From: Rubrivivax sp. | GTDB taxonomy: Bacteria > Pseudomonadota > Gammaproteobacteria > Burkholderiales > Burkholderiaceae_C | Direction of reading: 5' to 3' | NCBI GenBank assembly: GCA_022843905.1 | Contig: JALHMT010000043.1 | Span: 1 to 44,531 of the forward strand | Length of the DNA stretch: 44,531 nucleotides | Shown here: one piece after another, positions 7,180 to 16,316 of the stretch | How the letters are laid out: every line of letters starts with the position of its first letter | Numbering within the stretch: the stretch's first letter is position 1 | Notes under the pieces: generated by a model | Databases searched by the model: none | What the model was told of the DNA's origin: nothing | Seen by the model: the letters and a program-made list of their open reading frames with translations, nothing else | Translations under genes and position numbers: made by a program

Positions 7180-10100
7180 CTAGGCTGCAATTTGCTCCGG
7201 GACATCCTCGACAGCGTTGCTGCCGACTTCGTCCTTTCCGAGATCCAACTCGGCTTCGAGCTCGCGTTGCCTCGCGATCAGCGCGGCCAGGCGATCCTCG
7301 TGCTCGAAGGGCCGCTGCAGTTCAGCCGCAAGGCCTTCGAGTTTGGATCGCATCCTCGCGAGCCGCTGGGCGCAGTCATCGCGGTGCGGCGCAATCTCGC
7401 GGATCGTCTCGATCAAGCCGGCGTGGAGTGCCGGTACGGTCTGGCACGGTCTGCATTCGTGTGAGCTCGCGCCCCGCACGAACAGATGCACCTCGTCCTC
7501 CGCCCGTCCGATGAATACGCACAGTTCGAACGCCCCGACGGTGCCGATGACCTCGTCCCGCGCGGACCGCGAGATCGACGCCCTCGCGCTGCGCACGGTC
7601 GCCCTGAGCACCTCGCCGATCTCTTCACGACCGCGGTAGGTGCGTCCGTGGACGTTGACCACCAGGTCCGTTCCGAGAACGGCATGCGCCCGCTCGGCAT
7701 CGGCCGCGAGGCCCGCGAGCAGCCGCTCGTTGCTCTCGATGCGCATCGGCAAGCCGGCCACCTCGGATTCGTTCGCGTAGCGCTGGTTGCGCCACACGGA
7801 CAGCAGCGAGGCGTACTTCGCGATCTCCGCGTCGACACCGGCCTTCTCGATGATCTTCGGATTGCCCGACGCCAGCGCCTTCACTTCGGCGTAGGTCAGC
7901 GTTGCGAGTTCGACGTCCTCGACAGACCGGATGCCCTTGTCCCCGCTCATCACCTGCGCGATGAACTTGGCCTTGGTGAGCACCGTCTGCCAGCTGTACG
8001 CGTCGAAGCTGCCTTCGGTGACGTAGCGGATGATCTCCACCTCCGCGCATTCGTTGCCCTGGCGAAGGATCCGGCCCTCGCGCTGCTCCACATCACACGG
8101 ACGCCATGGGCAGTCGAGTTCGTGCAGGGCCACGAGGCGCCGCTGCACGTTCGTGCCGACGCCCATCTTCGGGGTCGAACCGAGCAGCACACGAACCTTG
8201 CCTTCGCGCACCTGGCGGAACAGGCGTGCCTTCTGAGAGTCGGTCTCGGCATCGTGGATGAAAGCGATCTGCTCGGCCGGTAGGCCCCGCTCGATCAACT
8301 CTTCGCGCAGCGCCTGGTAGACGCTGAACGCCATGCCACTCTTGGGAGTGGACAGGTCGCAGAAGACCAGCTGCGCCCTCTTGAGGCTCGCAGTCTCCTG
8401 CCAGATGTTGTGGACCTCTCGGGCGCACTGCGCCACCTTCCCACCGGGGTCGGCTGGTTGGCGGCTGTTGATCAGTCGCATGTCCAGCGCGGCCAGACGG
8501 CCTTCGCTAGCGATCATGAGCATGTTGTCCTCGCGCGGGTCCACCCGCGCGGTCTTCAAGCGCTCGGCGCGCTTCACGAGCGATCGCACGAAGGCGCGCA
8601 GTGGCTCGCTAGGCTTGCACGTCACCGTTCTGGGCTTGTCGCCCTTCAGGATCGGCACTGGCAGCTTCAGCATCTCGCGCGTGCGGATGTCCGACACGTC
8701 GCAGAACACCGTCATCAGGTCCGGCACGTTGATGAAGCGCGCGAACCGGCTGTTGAGCCGATAGCCGCTGCCGTCAGGTGCAATCTCCAGCGCCGTGACC
8801 GTCTCCCCGAAGGTGGCGGCCCAGGCGTCGAATTGCTCCAGCCCCAGCGAGCGCAGCGTGTTGGGCTGCAGGAATCGCTGGAACGTGTGAACCTCGGCCA
8901 TGCTGTTGGCCACCGGGGTCGCCGTGGCCAACACCACGCCACGGTGCTCGCCTCGGTAGAGGCTCATCGTGTGGCGCGTCTTCAGGTACAGGTCGAACGC
9001 GCGCTGCGAGTTGCTCAGCGGCAGGCCTGCGATGCGTGCCATCTTGGTGTGGCGGAACAGATTCTTGGCCGAGTGGGCCTCGTCGTACGCAAGCCAGTCG
9101 ACCCCAAGTGCTTCCCAGCAGAGAAAGTCGTCCTTGCGATCCTGGTTCTCCAGGCGTTCGAGCCGGATCTTCCAGGTCTTCTTCATGCGCTCGAGCTGCT
9201 TGACGATCCGGTTGGACCGGCTGTCCGCGCTGCACATGCGCACCGCCATCTCGATCTCGCGGATGGTGTCCTTGATGAAGTCGCCGGTGAAGCCGGCGGA
9301 CATGGGCAGCAGCTCGAAGGTGGAGTGCGTCATCACGATCGCATCCCAGTCGCCGGTGGCCACCCGCGCCACGAACTCCCGCCGGCGGTCGCCGGCGAGG
9401 TCCTCCTTTGTCGCCATGAGCACGGCGGCGGAGGGATAGAGCCGCACCAGCTCTGCGGCGTACTGCTCGAGGCAGTGGTTCGGCACGATGTGGGCCGGCT
9501 TGTTGGCCAGGCCCAGGCGGCGCAGTTCCATGCTCGCGGCCACCATGATGGCCGTCTTGCCGGCGCCCACCGCGTGAAACAGCCCGGTGTTGCCGGACTG
9601 CACGACGCGCCAGATCGCGTTGCGTTGACTCGCGTGGAGCTCGAAGCACTGCGAAAAGCCCGGCAGCTTCAGATGCGAGCCGTCGAACTCCCGCTGGCGG
9701 ATGCAGTTGAACAGGTCGTTGTAGATCCTGCACAGCCGCTCGCGCCGCGGAGCGTCCTCGTAGGCCCATGCCGCGAAGCGGTCCCGGATCAAGCCGAGCT
9801 TCTCCCGCGCCGCGAGCGTCTCTTCCTTGTTGACGATGTAGGCACCGTCCTTCTCGGGGTGCGGGTCGCGCACCGTGGGTGTCTGCACGTTCAGCGCATG
9901 CTGCACGAGGTCGATCGCGTGCATGCGCCGCGTGCCGTACTCCTGGATGCACGCGACGCTTTGTCGGGCCGCCCAATCGTTGAAGGTCACCGACCAGGTG
10001 CCGGCCACAGCCAGGTAGCGCACGGCGGTGTCCTGCAGGCCGAGCACCTCCTTGATGAAGGCCTCGACCACGTCGGCCGGCACCCAGACCGCGCCCAGTC

Positions 10101-12159
10101 GCAGCGCGATGTCGCCTGGCGGCAGATCCTCGGGGATCACCTTCTCCAGTGCCGCCACGTTCGCCCTGTAGGCGTCGCCAGCGGCGAGGGCCACGGTCAG
10201 CTTGCGCTTCACGTTGCCGGAGAGGTACTCGTCGGCCGGCTCGTGCCGGTCGCCCTCGGGATTCAGGTAGATCATGCCTCGCGCGGACAAGTCCGCCAGG
10301 GCGTCTTCGGGCGTGGCCCGCAGCAGCCGGGCCATGTAGTCGGGATCGACCCGGCCCTTCCACTGCATCGACAGGGCGAGTGCCTCGTCGGGATGCTCGG
10401 CGACCGTGGCCTCGCGGACGGGCGAGACCGTTCGCTTCGAGAAGATCGCGGCCTTGGTGGCCACTTCTTCCTCTTCGTCGTAGTGCTCCAGGGACAGGAG
10501 CAGCGGATAGTCCGGGTCTCGCCGGAAGGCGAGGGCGTTCGCACGGGAGGACAGGTAGCCGTGCTTGCCCACGAACCGGTCGTAGCTCTGGTTCAGACGT
10601 CGTCTCAGTTCGATCAGCGCCTGATCCGTCGTGGCGCCCAGCTGTGCGCTGAGCAACGCGCGAGCCCGATCGCGGATGTCCACCATGCCGGCGATTCGTT
10701 GCCGGACCGTGGCGTTGAGGCGGTCGTGCAAGTCCACGACGTGATCGCCCTCCACGATGCCGATGCGGCCTTCGCTGACCACGAGCGATCCCGGCCGCGT
10801 GCCAGCGGGTGCCGGCACGATGTCCCGGGGTGTTCTGGCGGGGGCCTTGGGTTGCACGCTGTACGCGCCCTTGGGCACCAGGGCCTGGGCGCCGAGCAGC
10901 GCGGAATCGAGATCTCCATCGAGCATGGCCGTCGGCACGGCCTGGAAGCCGTTGCTGACCCGGTCGATGCGACCCAGCACATGCTCCGGATGGCGCACGA
11001 ACCAACGGTTGATCCGCAGGTACTGCTCGTGGCAGCCTTCCCGGAGCATCGTCTTGGGAACGTAGTCCAGGTCGAGCCACTCGGCTGCGGCCGCCGCCTC
11101 TCCCGGCGCGCGCTTTCTGAAGACGACCAGGTCAGCCTGCACGCTGGTCGATGCGATGCGCTCAAACGTGCCCGAGGGCAGTCGGAACGCGGTGACCAGA
11201 TCGGCCTCGGAGGCCACGTGTGCGCGCATGCCGGCATCGCTCTCGTCCAGGAAGTAGGACGACGTGATGAAGCACACCAGGCCGCCTGGGCGGAGCACGT
11301 CGAGCGCGCGGCCGACGAACCAGTTGTGGATGCTGGCGCGGCTGTAGGGCCGGTTGCGGTTGTCCAGCACGCCGTAGCGGCCGAACGGGACGTTGGACAG
11401 GACGAGGTCGTAGGTTCCGTCAGCCAAGGTCGCGGCCTCGAAGCCGCCGATGCGCACATCGACACCACATGCCCCGTAGAGGCTGCGAAGAATGCGGCCA
11501 GAGATGCGGTCCAGTTCGATCGCCGTGACGCGGCTGCGCTGGGCAATGTCGGCCGGCATGCAGCCCAGGAAGTGCCCAGTGCCTGCGCTCGGTTCGAGGA
11601 TGTTGCCGCCCTGGAAACCCAGGCGGCGCAGGGCCGCCCAGATCCAGTGGATGACGAGCGGATCGGTGTAGTGGCTATTGTTGACCGATGCCCGCGCCGA
11701 GTCGTGGTCGTCGGCCGAGAGCAACTGGCGCAGGCGACCGGCGCGCTCGACCCAGGCTGGATCTCTGCCCTCGTCGTTGAAGCTCGCCGGGATGCCGCCC
11801 CAGCCGGTGTAGCGCAGCAGTGCGCGGCGTTCGCTGGCGCTCGCCGGCCTGGCTTCGCTCTCGATCGAGCGGAGCGCGTTGATGGCCGAAACGTTGGCCT
11901 CGAACTTGGTGGCCTGGCCTTCGATGTGGGCGAGGGCTTCGTCGTCCCATGTCGGCCACTCGACCAACTGCGCGGTGTGGGCCGCGGCGGACATGGCGGG
12001 GCGCCATGCCTTGGGGACCTGCACTTCCACGACCGCTTGAACATCGACCGCAGCGGCAGGGGCCTCCGCAGCTTCAGCGAACAGGTCGGGGTATGCGGGG
12101 GCTTCGGTGTCGAAGCCCGGCAAGGAAAGGGTGTAGCCACCCTGGCTGGATGGGGACAT
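7180..12159 (-). CDS. DNA methylase-SF2 helicase fusion, DarB-like
   Basis: A 1659-residue protein. Near residue 185 is a SAM-binding motif (NILEPSAGTGHF), and near 256 NVPFGRYG takes the place of the amino-methylase NPPY motif, so this is an N6-adenine-methylase-like domain. An SF2 helicase follows: Walker A AVGAGKTAIM near 865, DEAH in LAYDEAHSAKNL near 1025, LATATPVANSM, and motif VI QREGRILRQGN near 1361. A charged helical tail ends it. The architecture matches the large plasmid/phage methylase-helicases that include P1 DarB, which protects incoming DNA from restriction; that role here is inference. ATG 12159 follows CGGAG; an upstream ATG at 12186 is less likely. Its leader contains a strong hairpin and a structured block shared with ardB. 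Confidence 0.82.
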   Translation of the reverse strand: MSPSSQGGYTLSLPGFDTEAPAYPDLFAEAAEAPAAAVDVQAVVEVQVPKAWRPAMSAAAHTAQLVEWPTWDDEALAHIEGQATKFEANVSAINALRSIESEARPASASERRALLRYTGWGGIPASFNDEGRDPAWVERAGRLRQLLSADDHDSARASVNNSHYTDPLVIHWIWAALRRLGFQGGNILEPSAGTGHFLGCMPADIAQRSRVTAIELDRISGRILRSLYGACGVDVRIGGFEAATLADGTYDLVLSNVPFGRYGVLDNRNRPYSRASIHNWFVGRALDVLRPGGLVCFITSSYFLDESDAGMRAHVASEADLVTAFRLPSGTFERIASTSVQADLVVFRKRAPGEAAAAAEWLDLDYVPKTMLREGCHEQYLRINRWFVRHPEHVLGRIDRVSNGFQAVPTAMLDGDLDSALLGAQALVPKGAYSVQPKAPARTPRDIVPAPAGTRPGSLVVSEGRIGIVEGDHVVDLHDRLNATVRQRIAGMVDIRDRARALLSAQLGATTDQALIELRRRLNQSYDRFVGKHGYLSSRANALAFRRDPDYPLLLSLEHYDEEEEVATKAAIFSKRTVSPVREATVAEHPDEALALSMQWKGRVDPDYMARLLRATPEDALADLSARGMIYLNPEGDRHEPADEYLSGNVKRKLTVALAAGDAYRANVAALEKVIPEDLPPGDIALRLGAVWVPADVVEAFIKEVLGLQDTAVRYLAVAGTWSVTFNDWAARQSVACIQEYGTRRMHAIDLVQHALNVQTPTVRDPHPEKDGAYIVNKEETLAAREKLGLIRDRFAAWAYEDAPRRERLCRIYNDLFNCIRQREFDGSHLKLPGFSQCFELHASQRNAIWRVVQSGNTGLFHAVGAGKTAIMVAASMELRRLGLANKPAHIVPNHCLEQYAAELVRLYPSAAVLMATKEDLAGDRRREFVARVATGDWDAIVMTHSTFELLPMSAGFTGDFIKDTIREIEMAVRMCSADSRSNRIVKQLERMKKTWKIRLERLENQDRKDDFLCWEALGVDWLAYDEAHSAKNLFRHTKMARIAGLPLSNSQRAFDLYLKTRHTMSLYRGEHRGVVLATATPVANSMAEVHTFQRFLQPNTLRSLGLEQFDAWAATFGETVTALEIAPDGSGYRLNSRFARFINVPDLMTVFCDVSDIRTREMLKLPVPILKGDKPRTVTCKPSEPLRAFVRSLVKRAERLKTARVDPREDNMLMIASEGRLAALDMRLINSRQPADPGGKVAQCAREVHNIWQETASLKRAQLVFCDLSTPKSGMAFSVYQALREELIERGLPAEQIAFIHDAETDSQKARLFRQVREGKVRVLLGSTPKMGVGTNVQRRLVALHELDCPWRPCDVEQREGRILRQGNECAEVEIIRYVTEGSFDAYSWQTVLTKAKFIAQVMSGDKGIRSVEDVELATLTYAEVKALASGNPKIIEKAGVDAEIAKYASLLSVWRNQRYANESEVAGLPMRIESNERLLAGLAADAERAHAVLGTDLVVNVHGRTYRGREEIGEVLRATVRSARASISRSARDEVIGTVGAFELCVFIGRAEDEVHLFVRGASSHECRPCQTVPALHAGLIETIREIAPHRDDCAQRLARMRSKLEGLAAELQRPFEHEDRLAALIARQRELEAELDLGKDEVGSNAVEDVPEQIAA

Positions 12160-12180
12160 GTGATCTCCGTGATGTGGAGA

Positions 12181-12211
12181 GAGCACACGCCCCCCTGGGG
12201 AGCGTGTGCTC
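12181..12211 (-). promoter_or_regulatory. Strong hairpin in leader of methylase-helicase gene
   Basis: GAGCACACGC (12181-12190) and GCGTGTGCTC (12202-12211) form a perfect 10-bp stem with an 11-nt loop, 22 bases upstream of the start codon. There is no U tract, so this is a leader structure rather than a terminator. It could limit access to the ribosome site or form on single-stranded DNA. Confidence 0.55.
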
Positions 12212-12692
12212 CCGGTGGGAGGGGTCCGCGGGCCGCTGAGGCGGCATGCGGTCGTGCGTCGACCAGCCGGACTGCCTGAAAGGCAGTAGGCCGATGCGAA
12301 CGGATCTGGGGTTCGGTGCGGCCGCCTGTCAGGCGGGCACCGGAAGGACTCACCGCCTGAAGAGGCGGCGGCGGGGCAGGGCCCAGCGCGGATCTACGTG
12401 CGGGTCACGACCGCTAACGCCGGCTGTGCCGGAACGCCTCAGAGGGCGGCTGTGGCCGGAAGCCACGAAGCGAATCGAGTATGGAACAAGGGTGCTGGAA
12501 GGGAAAGACAACGCGCCACGCCGGCGCATGTTCATCGGGCATGAACCGACCAAAGGCAGCCGCGCCGCGTCAAAAGGGGCTCGGCAGCTCTCGGTCTTGG
12601 ACCGGTTGCGCTTCGGGGTTGCCGCCTTCAGACCGCCGCTTGCTACGATTGCTACGTTTTCTCTGCTATCGCTCTTGCCTGCAAGACGCCCT
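12212..12692. other. Hairpin-rich non-coding region between divergent genes
   Basis: No convincing gene. One plus-strand frame is open from 12246 but lacks a start with a ribosome site before 12693. Short GC hairpins recur: ACTGCCT/AGGCAGT around GAA at about 12271-12287, CCGCCTG/CAGGCGG at about 12322-12336, and CCGCCT/AGGCGG at about 12353-12368. GCGGTCGTG near 12249 is the inverse of CACGACCGC near 12407. The block at 12398-12437 recurs upstream of ardB. The density of stems suggests a structured leader or single-strand promoter. Confidence 0.5.
12398..12437 (-). repeat. Structured 40-bp block, copy A
   Basis: A 40-bp block matching 22235-22274 at 36 of 40 positions. Three of the four differences fall in the loop of a hairpin (CCGGC-TGT-GCCGG here, CCGGC-CAG-GCCGG in copy B), so the stem is kept while the loop varies. 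A second, smaller stem (GCGG/CCGC) lies in GCGGGTCACGACCGC. It is 239-278 bp upstream of the methylase-helicase start. Confidence 0.65.
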
Positions 12693-13274
12693 ATGGGAAC
12701 CAACGCCAGCCCCGCTGTACTGCTTCGGCGCATCGCCCATCTCGAAACGGCCGTAGGACGACTGACCGAAGACCTGGAGAGCCTTCGAAGGGCGGTCAGC
12801 CGCCACGGGTTCGCCTCAAGCTTGGCCGGCGGCTTGCGATCGCAGGTGGCCCGGTCGCCGATTCCAACCGGCCTGGCCGGCGCTCTCGCGCGTGGGGAGG
12901 CAACCAAGGTGCAATGGGTCAAGGAAGGGCTCGTCGTCCCTGGTGAACAACTCGCACGAGCCTGGGGCCTCACTAGGCAGGCGTTGAGGCCGGCCGCAGG
13001 TCGGGGCGAGGTCTTCGCCGTGAAGATCGGCAATCGGCTTTTCTACCCCCGAGCGTTCTTGGCCCTGGACCGCCAAGCCGTGGCCACCGTGTGCCGCGCG
13101 CTGGGCGATCTCGCCGCATCCGAAAAGATGATCTTCTGGTTGCGCGAGCATGGGGCGGTAGGAGGGAAGGGGATCGCCGCCGCCCTGGACGGAGGAACTG
13201 CGGTAGTCAAGGCGCAGCGGCTGGCTGCGGCCTGGGCGCGCGAGCGAGGAGGCGGGCGCGTCGTCGCCGCCTGA
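12693..13274 (+). CDS. Putative DNA-binding protein, function unknown
   Basis: A 193-residue basic protein. Residues 8-38 form a probable coiled coil (RRIAHLETAVGRLTEDLESL). Residues ~85-125 resemble a helix-turn-helix followed by a beta-hairpin wing (GEQLARAWGLTRQALRPAAG, then VKIGNRLFYP). The C-terminal part (FWLREHGAVGGKGIAAALDG) recalls the small toxin-binding or dimer domains of Xre/MbcA-type antitoxins, but I cannot confirm a family. It is divergent from the methylase-helicase gene, so it may regulate the shared region. The start is the first ATG with a plausible context after a long open stretch. No partner toxin lies next to it. Confidence 0.6.
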   Translation: MGTNASPAVLLRRIAHLETAVGRLTEDLESLRRAVSRHGFASSLAGGLRSQVARSPIPTGLAGALARGEATKVQWVKEGLVVPGEQLARAWGLTRQALRPAAGRGEVFAVKIGNRLFYPRAFLALDRQAVATVCRALGDLAASEKMIFWLREHGAVGGKGIAAALDGGTAVVKAQRLAAAWARERGGGRVVAA

Positions 13275-13374
13275 GACCGAGGCATTCGACGCTACGCTCC
13301 GAGCCGTCCAGCGACTCAAAGTGCGGGTGCGAAGTCAGGAGGCGCGCCTGCAGGCCTCACGCACAATGGTTGCC

Positions 13375-13778
13375 ATGAGCACTCGCAAGATGGCCAAGAA
13401 GACAGCGGTGGCGCATCCCGATTCGCGCTCGGGCTCGGCTGCGGACGTGCCCGTTGAGTCGGCGTTCGGCGAAGTGGTGGATCTGATTCGTGTGCGGGGC
13501 AGCGCGCCCACCAGGCTGTGAAAACTGAGCTCATCGGTCTGTACTGGCGGATATGCGAGTACGTCAACGAGAAGCTGGCAGCGGCTGATTGGGGCGAGGG
13601 CGTTGTGGACCGCCTGGCGCAGCACTTGGCACGCGCGGAGCCGGGACTGAGAGGCTTGTCGGCGCAGAACCTGTAGCGCATGCGGCAGCTGTTCAATACC
13701 TACCGCGACGCACCGAAACTCTCACCACTGGTGAGAGCCTTGCCCTTGACGCACAACCTCATCATCCTTGAACTGTAG
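13375..13778 (+). pseudogene. DUF1016 (YhcG-type) N-terminal remnant
   Basis: Reading across frames gives a clear DUF1016 N-terminal domain: AFGEVVDLIRVRGSA, then after a frameshift near 13505 KTELIGLYWRICEYVNEKL and WGEGVVDRLAQHLARAEPGL, and THNLIIL near the end. There is also an in-frame TAG within the sequence encoding AQNL (about 13672-13674). The C-terminal PD-(D/E)XK nuclease domain is missing. Intact relatives are nuclease-domain proteins found near restriction-modification genes. This copy is dead by frameshift, stop and truncation. Confidence 0.8.
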
Positions 13779-13829
13779 GCACGGCGCACTATTGCGTAGG
13801 CGTATTGCTCCAGCAAGGTCATGGCACCC

Positions 13830-13890
13830 GGCGGCATTCCTTGAATGCCGCCCGGCCAGCGTGATCAATGCCTGCCCAAAATCGGCAGGC
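13830..13890. terminator. Two hairpins after the chemoreceptor gene
   Basis: GGCGGCATTC/GAATGCCGCC (13830-13852) is a perfect 10-bp stem with a CTT loop. GCCTGCC/GGCAGGC (13870-13890) is a 7-bp stem. Neither has a clear U tract. They lie between the DUF1016 remnant and the 3' end of the minus-strand chemoreceptor gene, so a bidirectional transcription stop is likely but unproven. Confidence 0.45.
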
Positions 13891-13922
13891 CGCCATCGAG
13901 CCCAGGTGAGACCTCCCAAGTC

Positions 13923-15971
13923 TCAGAGGCCCCGCTTGGCACGTGTAAGTAAGGTGGAAACGGCAGTCGACACCTGCGCAAAACGAGAGCCCGACCCAAG
14001 GAGCCGCTCTGCGTCGGCCATCGCGCCTGAGTTGATTTGTCGGGCCACACTGCCGGCCACGTCGTGGAACTCAGCGTGCTTGTCCAGCAACGCGATGAAT
14101 CCGGGCTGACCGCCCCAACGCTGGCGACCTGCACCATGCAGCCACTGGCCGAGCGGGCAGCGGTCGTCCCGACAGATGGTGTCGGCATCGAGTTGCGCGC
14201 GCTCGGCGATTGCCTTGCGCAGGCGAACCTTCCACTGCCGATGGGCTTCGATCGCCGTGTCGAAGTCAAAGTCGATGGCGGATTCGTGAACCGATGCTTC
14301 AGGTGCCTCGAATCCTTGCGGCAGGCGAAACCGATCGACCTCGTGAGCCAGCGCGGAGGCCTGGTCTTTCATCGCCGCAGCCGCGGCCGCAGTCTGTTCG
14401 ACCAGGGCCGCGTTCTGCTGGGTCATCTGATCAAGCTCATTGACCGCCTGACCGATCTGAGCCACGCCCTCGCTCTGCTCCCTTGAGCCGTCGGCGATCT
14501 CGCCGAGCAGACCGCTAACCCTTCGCGACGCCTCGACGATCGTGTCCATCTTCGCCCCGGCCTGGTTGACCACGGCAGTGCCTGCCTGGACTTGCTCGAC
14601 GCTCTGGCCGATCAAGGTCTTGATTTCTCGGGCGGCTGTCGCCGCGCGCTGCGCCAGCGTGCGTACTTCCGAAGCGACGACGGCGAAACCGCGGCCTTGC
14701 TCGCCGGCCCGAGCCGCTTCAACGGCAGCATTGAGCGCGAGGATGTTGGTCTGGAATGCGATGCCGTCGATGGTGCCGATGATCTCGCTGATCTTGGCTG
14801 AGGACTGGCGTATGGACTCCATGGTCTGCACGACTTCGCGCATCACGAGGCCTCCTTCGGTGGCGACCGCCTCGTTGCCGCGGGCCACCTGGGACGCCTC
14901 GTTCGCATGGTCGGCGCCGTTCTTCACCGTTGCCGAGATCTGTTCCATCGAAGCCGCCGACTCTTCGAGGTTGGCCGCCGCCTGCTCGGTCCGGGCCGAG
15001 AGATCCATCGCACCCGTGGCCACCTCGCTGCTCGAGTGAACGATCTCGTCGCTCGAGCGCCGGACACGCATCACCATCTGGCGGAGCGATTCCTGCATCG
15101 CCCTCAGTTCCATCATGAGCTGGGCCGCCTCGTCGCGCCCCCATGGTGACGGGGATGTGGTGAGATCGCCTTCTGTCATCGCCCGCAGGTGCCGGCGGGT
15201 CTCGTTCAGGCCTCCGTCCATCACGCGGTAGAAGCTGATGAAGAGGTAACCGGCCAGAAGAAGCGCGGCGGCGACGATCGCAGCCATCCACGCCACCTGC
15301 TGCTGCGCGGCCTCACGGACGTCGCCGACGTAGATGCCGGAGCCGACAACCCATCCCCAGGGCTCGAAACCTTGCACGTAGGAGAGCTTGTCGACCGGCT
15401 TGTCCTTGCCGGGCTTGGGCCATTGATAGGCCACGAAGCCCTTACCACTCTCGCGTACCTTGACCACGAAGGCCTTGAACAGCGGCACGCCGTTGGGGTC
15501 CTTGGTCTCCGAGACATCCTTGCCGTTGAGCTCAGGCTTGATCGGATGCATCACGACACGCGGCTGCATGTCGTTGATCCAGAAGTACTCACTGCCGTCG
15601 TAGCGCAGCGCGGCGATGGTCTCCATCGCGAGGTGTTGCGCCTGCTCTCGGCTGAGCTTTCCGGCAGCCTCCTTCGCATGGGACTGCACCAGGATGCCAT
15701 GAGCGATCTCGACGTGCTGGCGCGTCGCATCAGCCCGTGCCTGCATCGTCAACTCGGCCTGATGCATCAACTGCCAGGCGACCAAGCCCAGCAGCGGAAC
15801 GACGAAGGCGAGCGAGATGATCACTGCCTTGGCGTTGAACTTCAGCGCCCGAAAGAGGCGCACGCCGGGTGCCCAGACTCCGTGATGCGTAAAGAAGCCG
15901 GCGTCCGGTCTCCGCGGCTGGGCCGCGACTCTTCGGTCGAAGGCAGGCAAGGGCGCTGTGTTGGTCGTCAT
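13923..15971 (-). CDS. Methyl-accepting chemotaxis protein with Cache and CZB domains
   Basis: A 682-residue inner-membrane chemoreceptor. A cytoplasmic lead precedes TM1 at about 49-69. The periplasmic part is a single-Cache domain (YDGSEYFWINDMQPRVVMHP, GWVVGSGIYVGDV). TM2 lies at about 229-250, then HAMP and a long signalling domain with the conserved hairpin tip (IDGIAFQTNILALNAAVEAA). Residues ~565-650 form a CZB zinc-binding domain (AHRQW, RCPLGQWLHG, HAEFHDV), the type that reads zinc or oxidants such as hypochlorite. ATG 15971 follows GAGGAAG. No other chemotaxis gene is near, so it must use chromosomal CheA/CheW. A chemoreceptor on a plasmid is accessory cargo. Confidence 0.93.
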   Translation of the reverse strand: MTTNTAPLPAFDRRVAAQPRRPDAGFFTHHGVWAPGVRLFRALKFNAKAVIISLAFVVPLLGLVAWQLMHQAELTMQARADATRQHVEIAHGILVQSHAKEAAGKLSREQAQHLAMETIAALRYDGSEYFWINDMQPRVVMHPIKPELNGKDVSETKDPNGVPLFKAFVVKVRESGKGFVAYQWPKPGKDKPVDKLSYVQGFEPWGWVVGSGIYVGDVREAAQQQVAWMAAIVAAALLLAGYLFISFYRVMDGGLNETRRHLRAMTEGDLTTSPSPWGRDEAAQLMMELRAMQESLRQMVMRVRRSSDEIVHSSSEVATGAMDLSARTEQAAANLEESAASMEQISATVKNGADHANEASQVARGNEAVATEGGLVMREVVQTMESIRQSSAKISEIIGTIDGIAFQTNILALNAAVEAARAGEQGRGFAVVASEVRTLAQRAATAAREIKTLIGQSVEQVQAGTAVVNQAGAKMDTIVEASRRVSGLLGEIADGSREQSEGVAQIGQAVNELDQMTQQNAALVEQTAAAAAAMKDQASALAHEVDRFRLPQGFEAPEASVHESAIDFDFDTAIEAHRQWKVRLRKAIAERAQLDADTICRDDRCPLGQWLHGAGRQRWGGQPGFIALLDKHAEFHDVAGSVARQINSGAMADAERLLGSGSRFAQVSTAVSTLLTRAKRGL

Positions 15972-16316
15972 TCTTTGGCACTTCCTCGTCAGGCATCCGG
16001 CGATACGTCAGGCGGACCGTCCCGAGAGGGTTTTCGGCGACTGGCGCATCGACTTGAGTTCACGCTGGTGCGGCGCAGCGATCGCTGGCCACTTGGTGGT
16101 TGGGTGCGAAAAGTCCTGATCGACACGAAGGAAGGCAGGTCGCGACCTGACTGCAAGTAGATCGACCGCTGCATCGGCTTGCGCGATAGGGGCAGGATTC
16201 GCCGGAGAATCCAGATGCCAAAACGCCGGGGCCAGGAGGGTCCTGACAAGAAGCGTGGTCCTGGGGTCAGCGGATCAGGACGAGGTTTGATGGAGAGGGT
16301 AGGGTGTTCCTCAACG
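15972..16316. other. Intergenic region without a recognisable gene
   Basis: 345 bp between the chemoreceptor start and the nucleotidyltransferase end, both on the minus strand. It holds a perfect 14-bp palindrome CAGGTCGCGACCTG at 16136-16149 and a small stem GGATTC/GAATCC near 16192-16209. I see no sigma-28 box for the chemoreceptor and no convincing coding frame. Confidence 0.5.

Noticed and set aside
8410..12279. Very long open frame (1289 codons) on the plus strand
   Set aside because: It lies wholly opposite the methylase-helicase gene, whose motifs are clear; the antisense frame is a by-product of high GC codon use.
12246..12692. N-terminal extension of the gene starting at 12693
   Set aside because: Open by chance through repeated GC hairpins, no ribosome site, and it contains the block shared with a non-coding region upstream of ardB.
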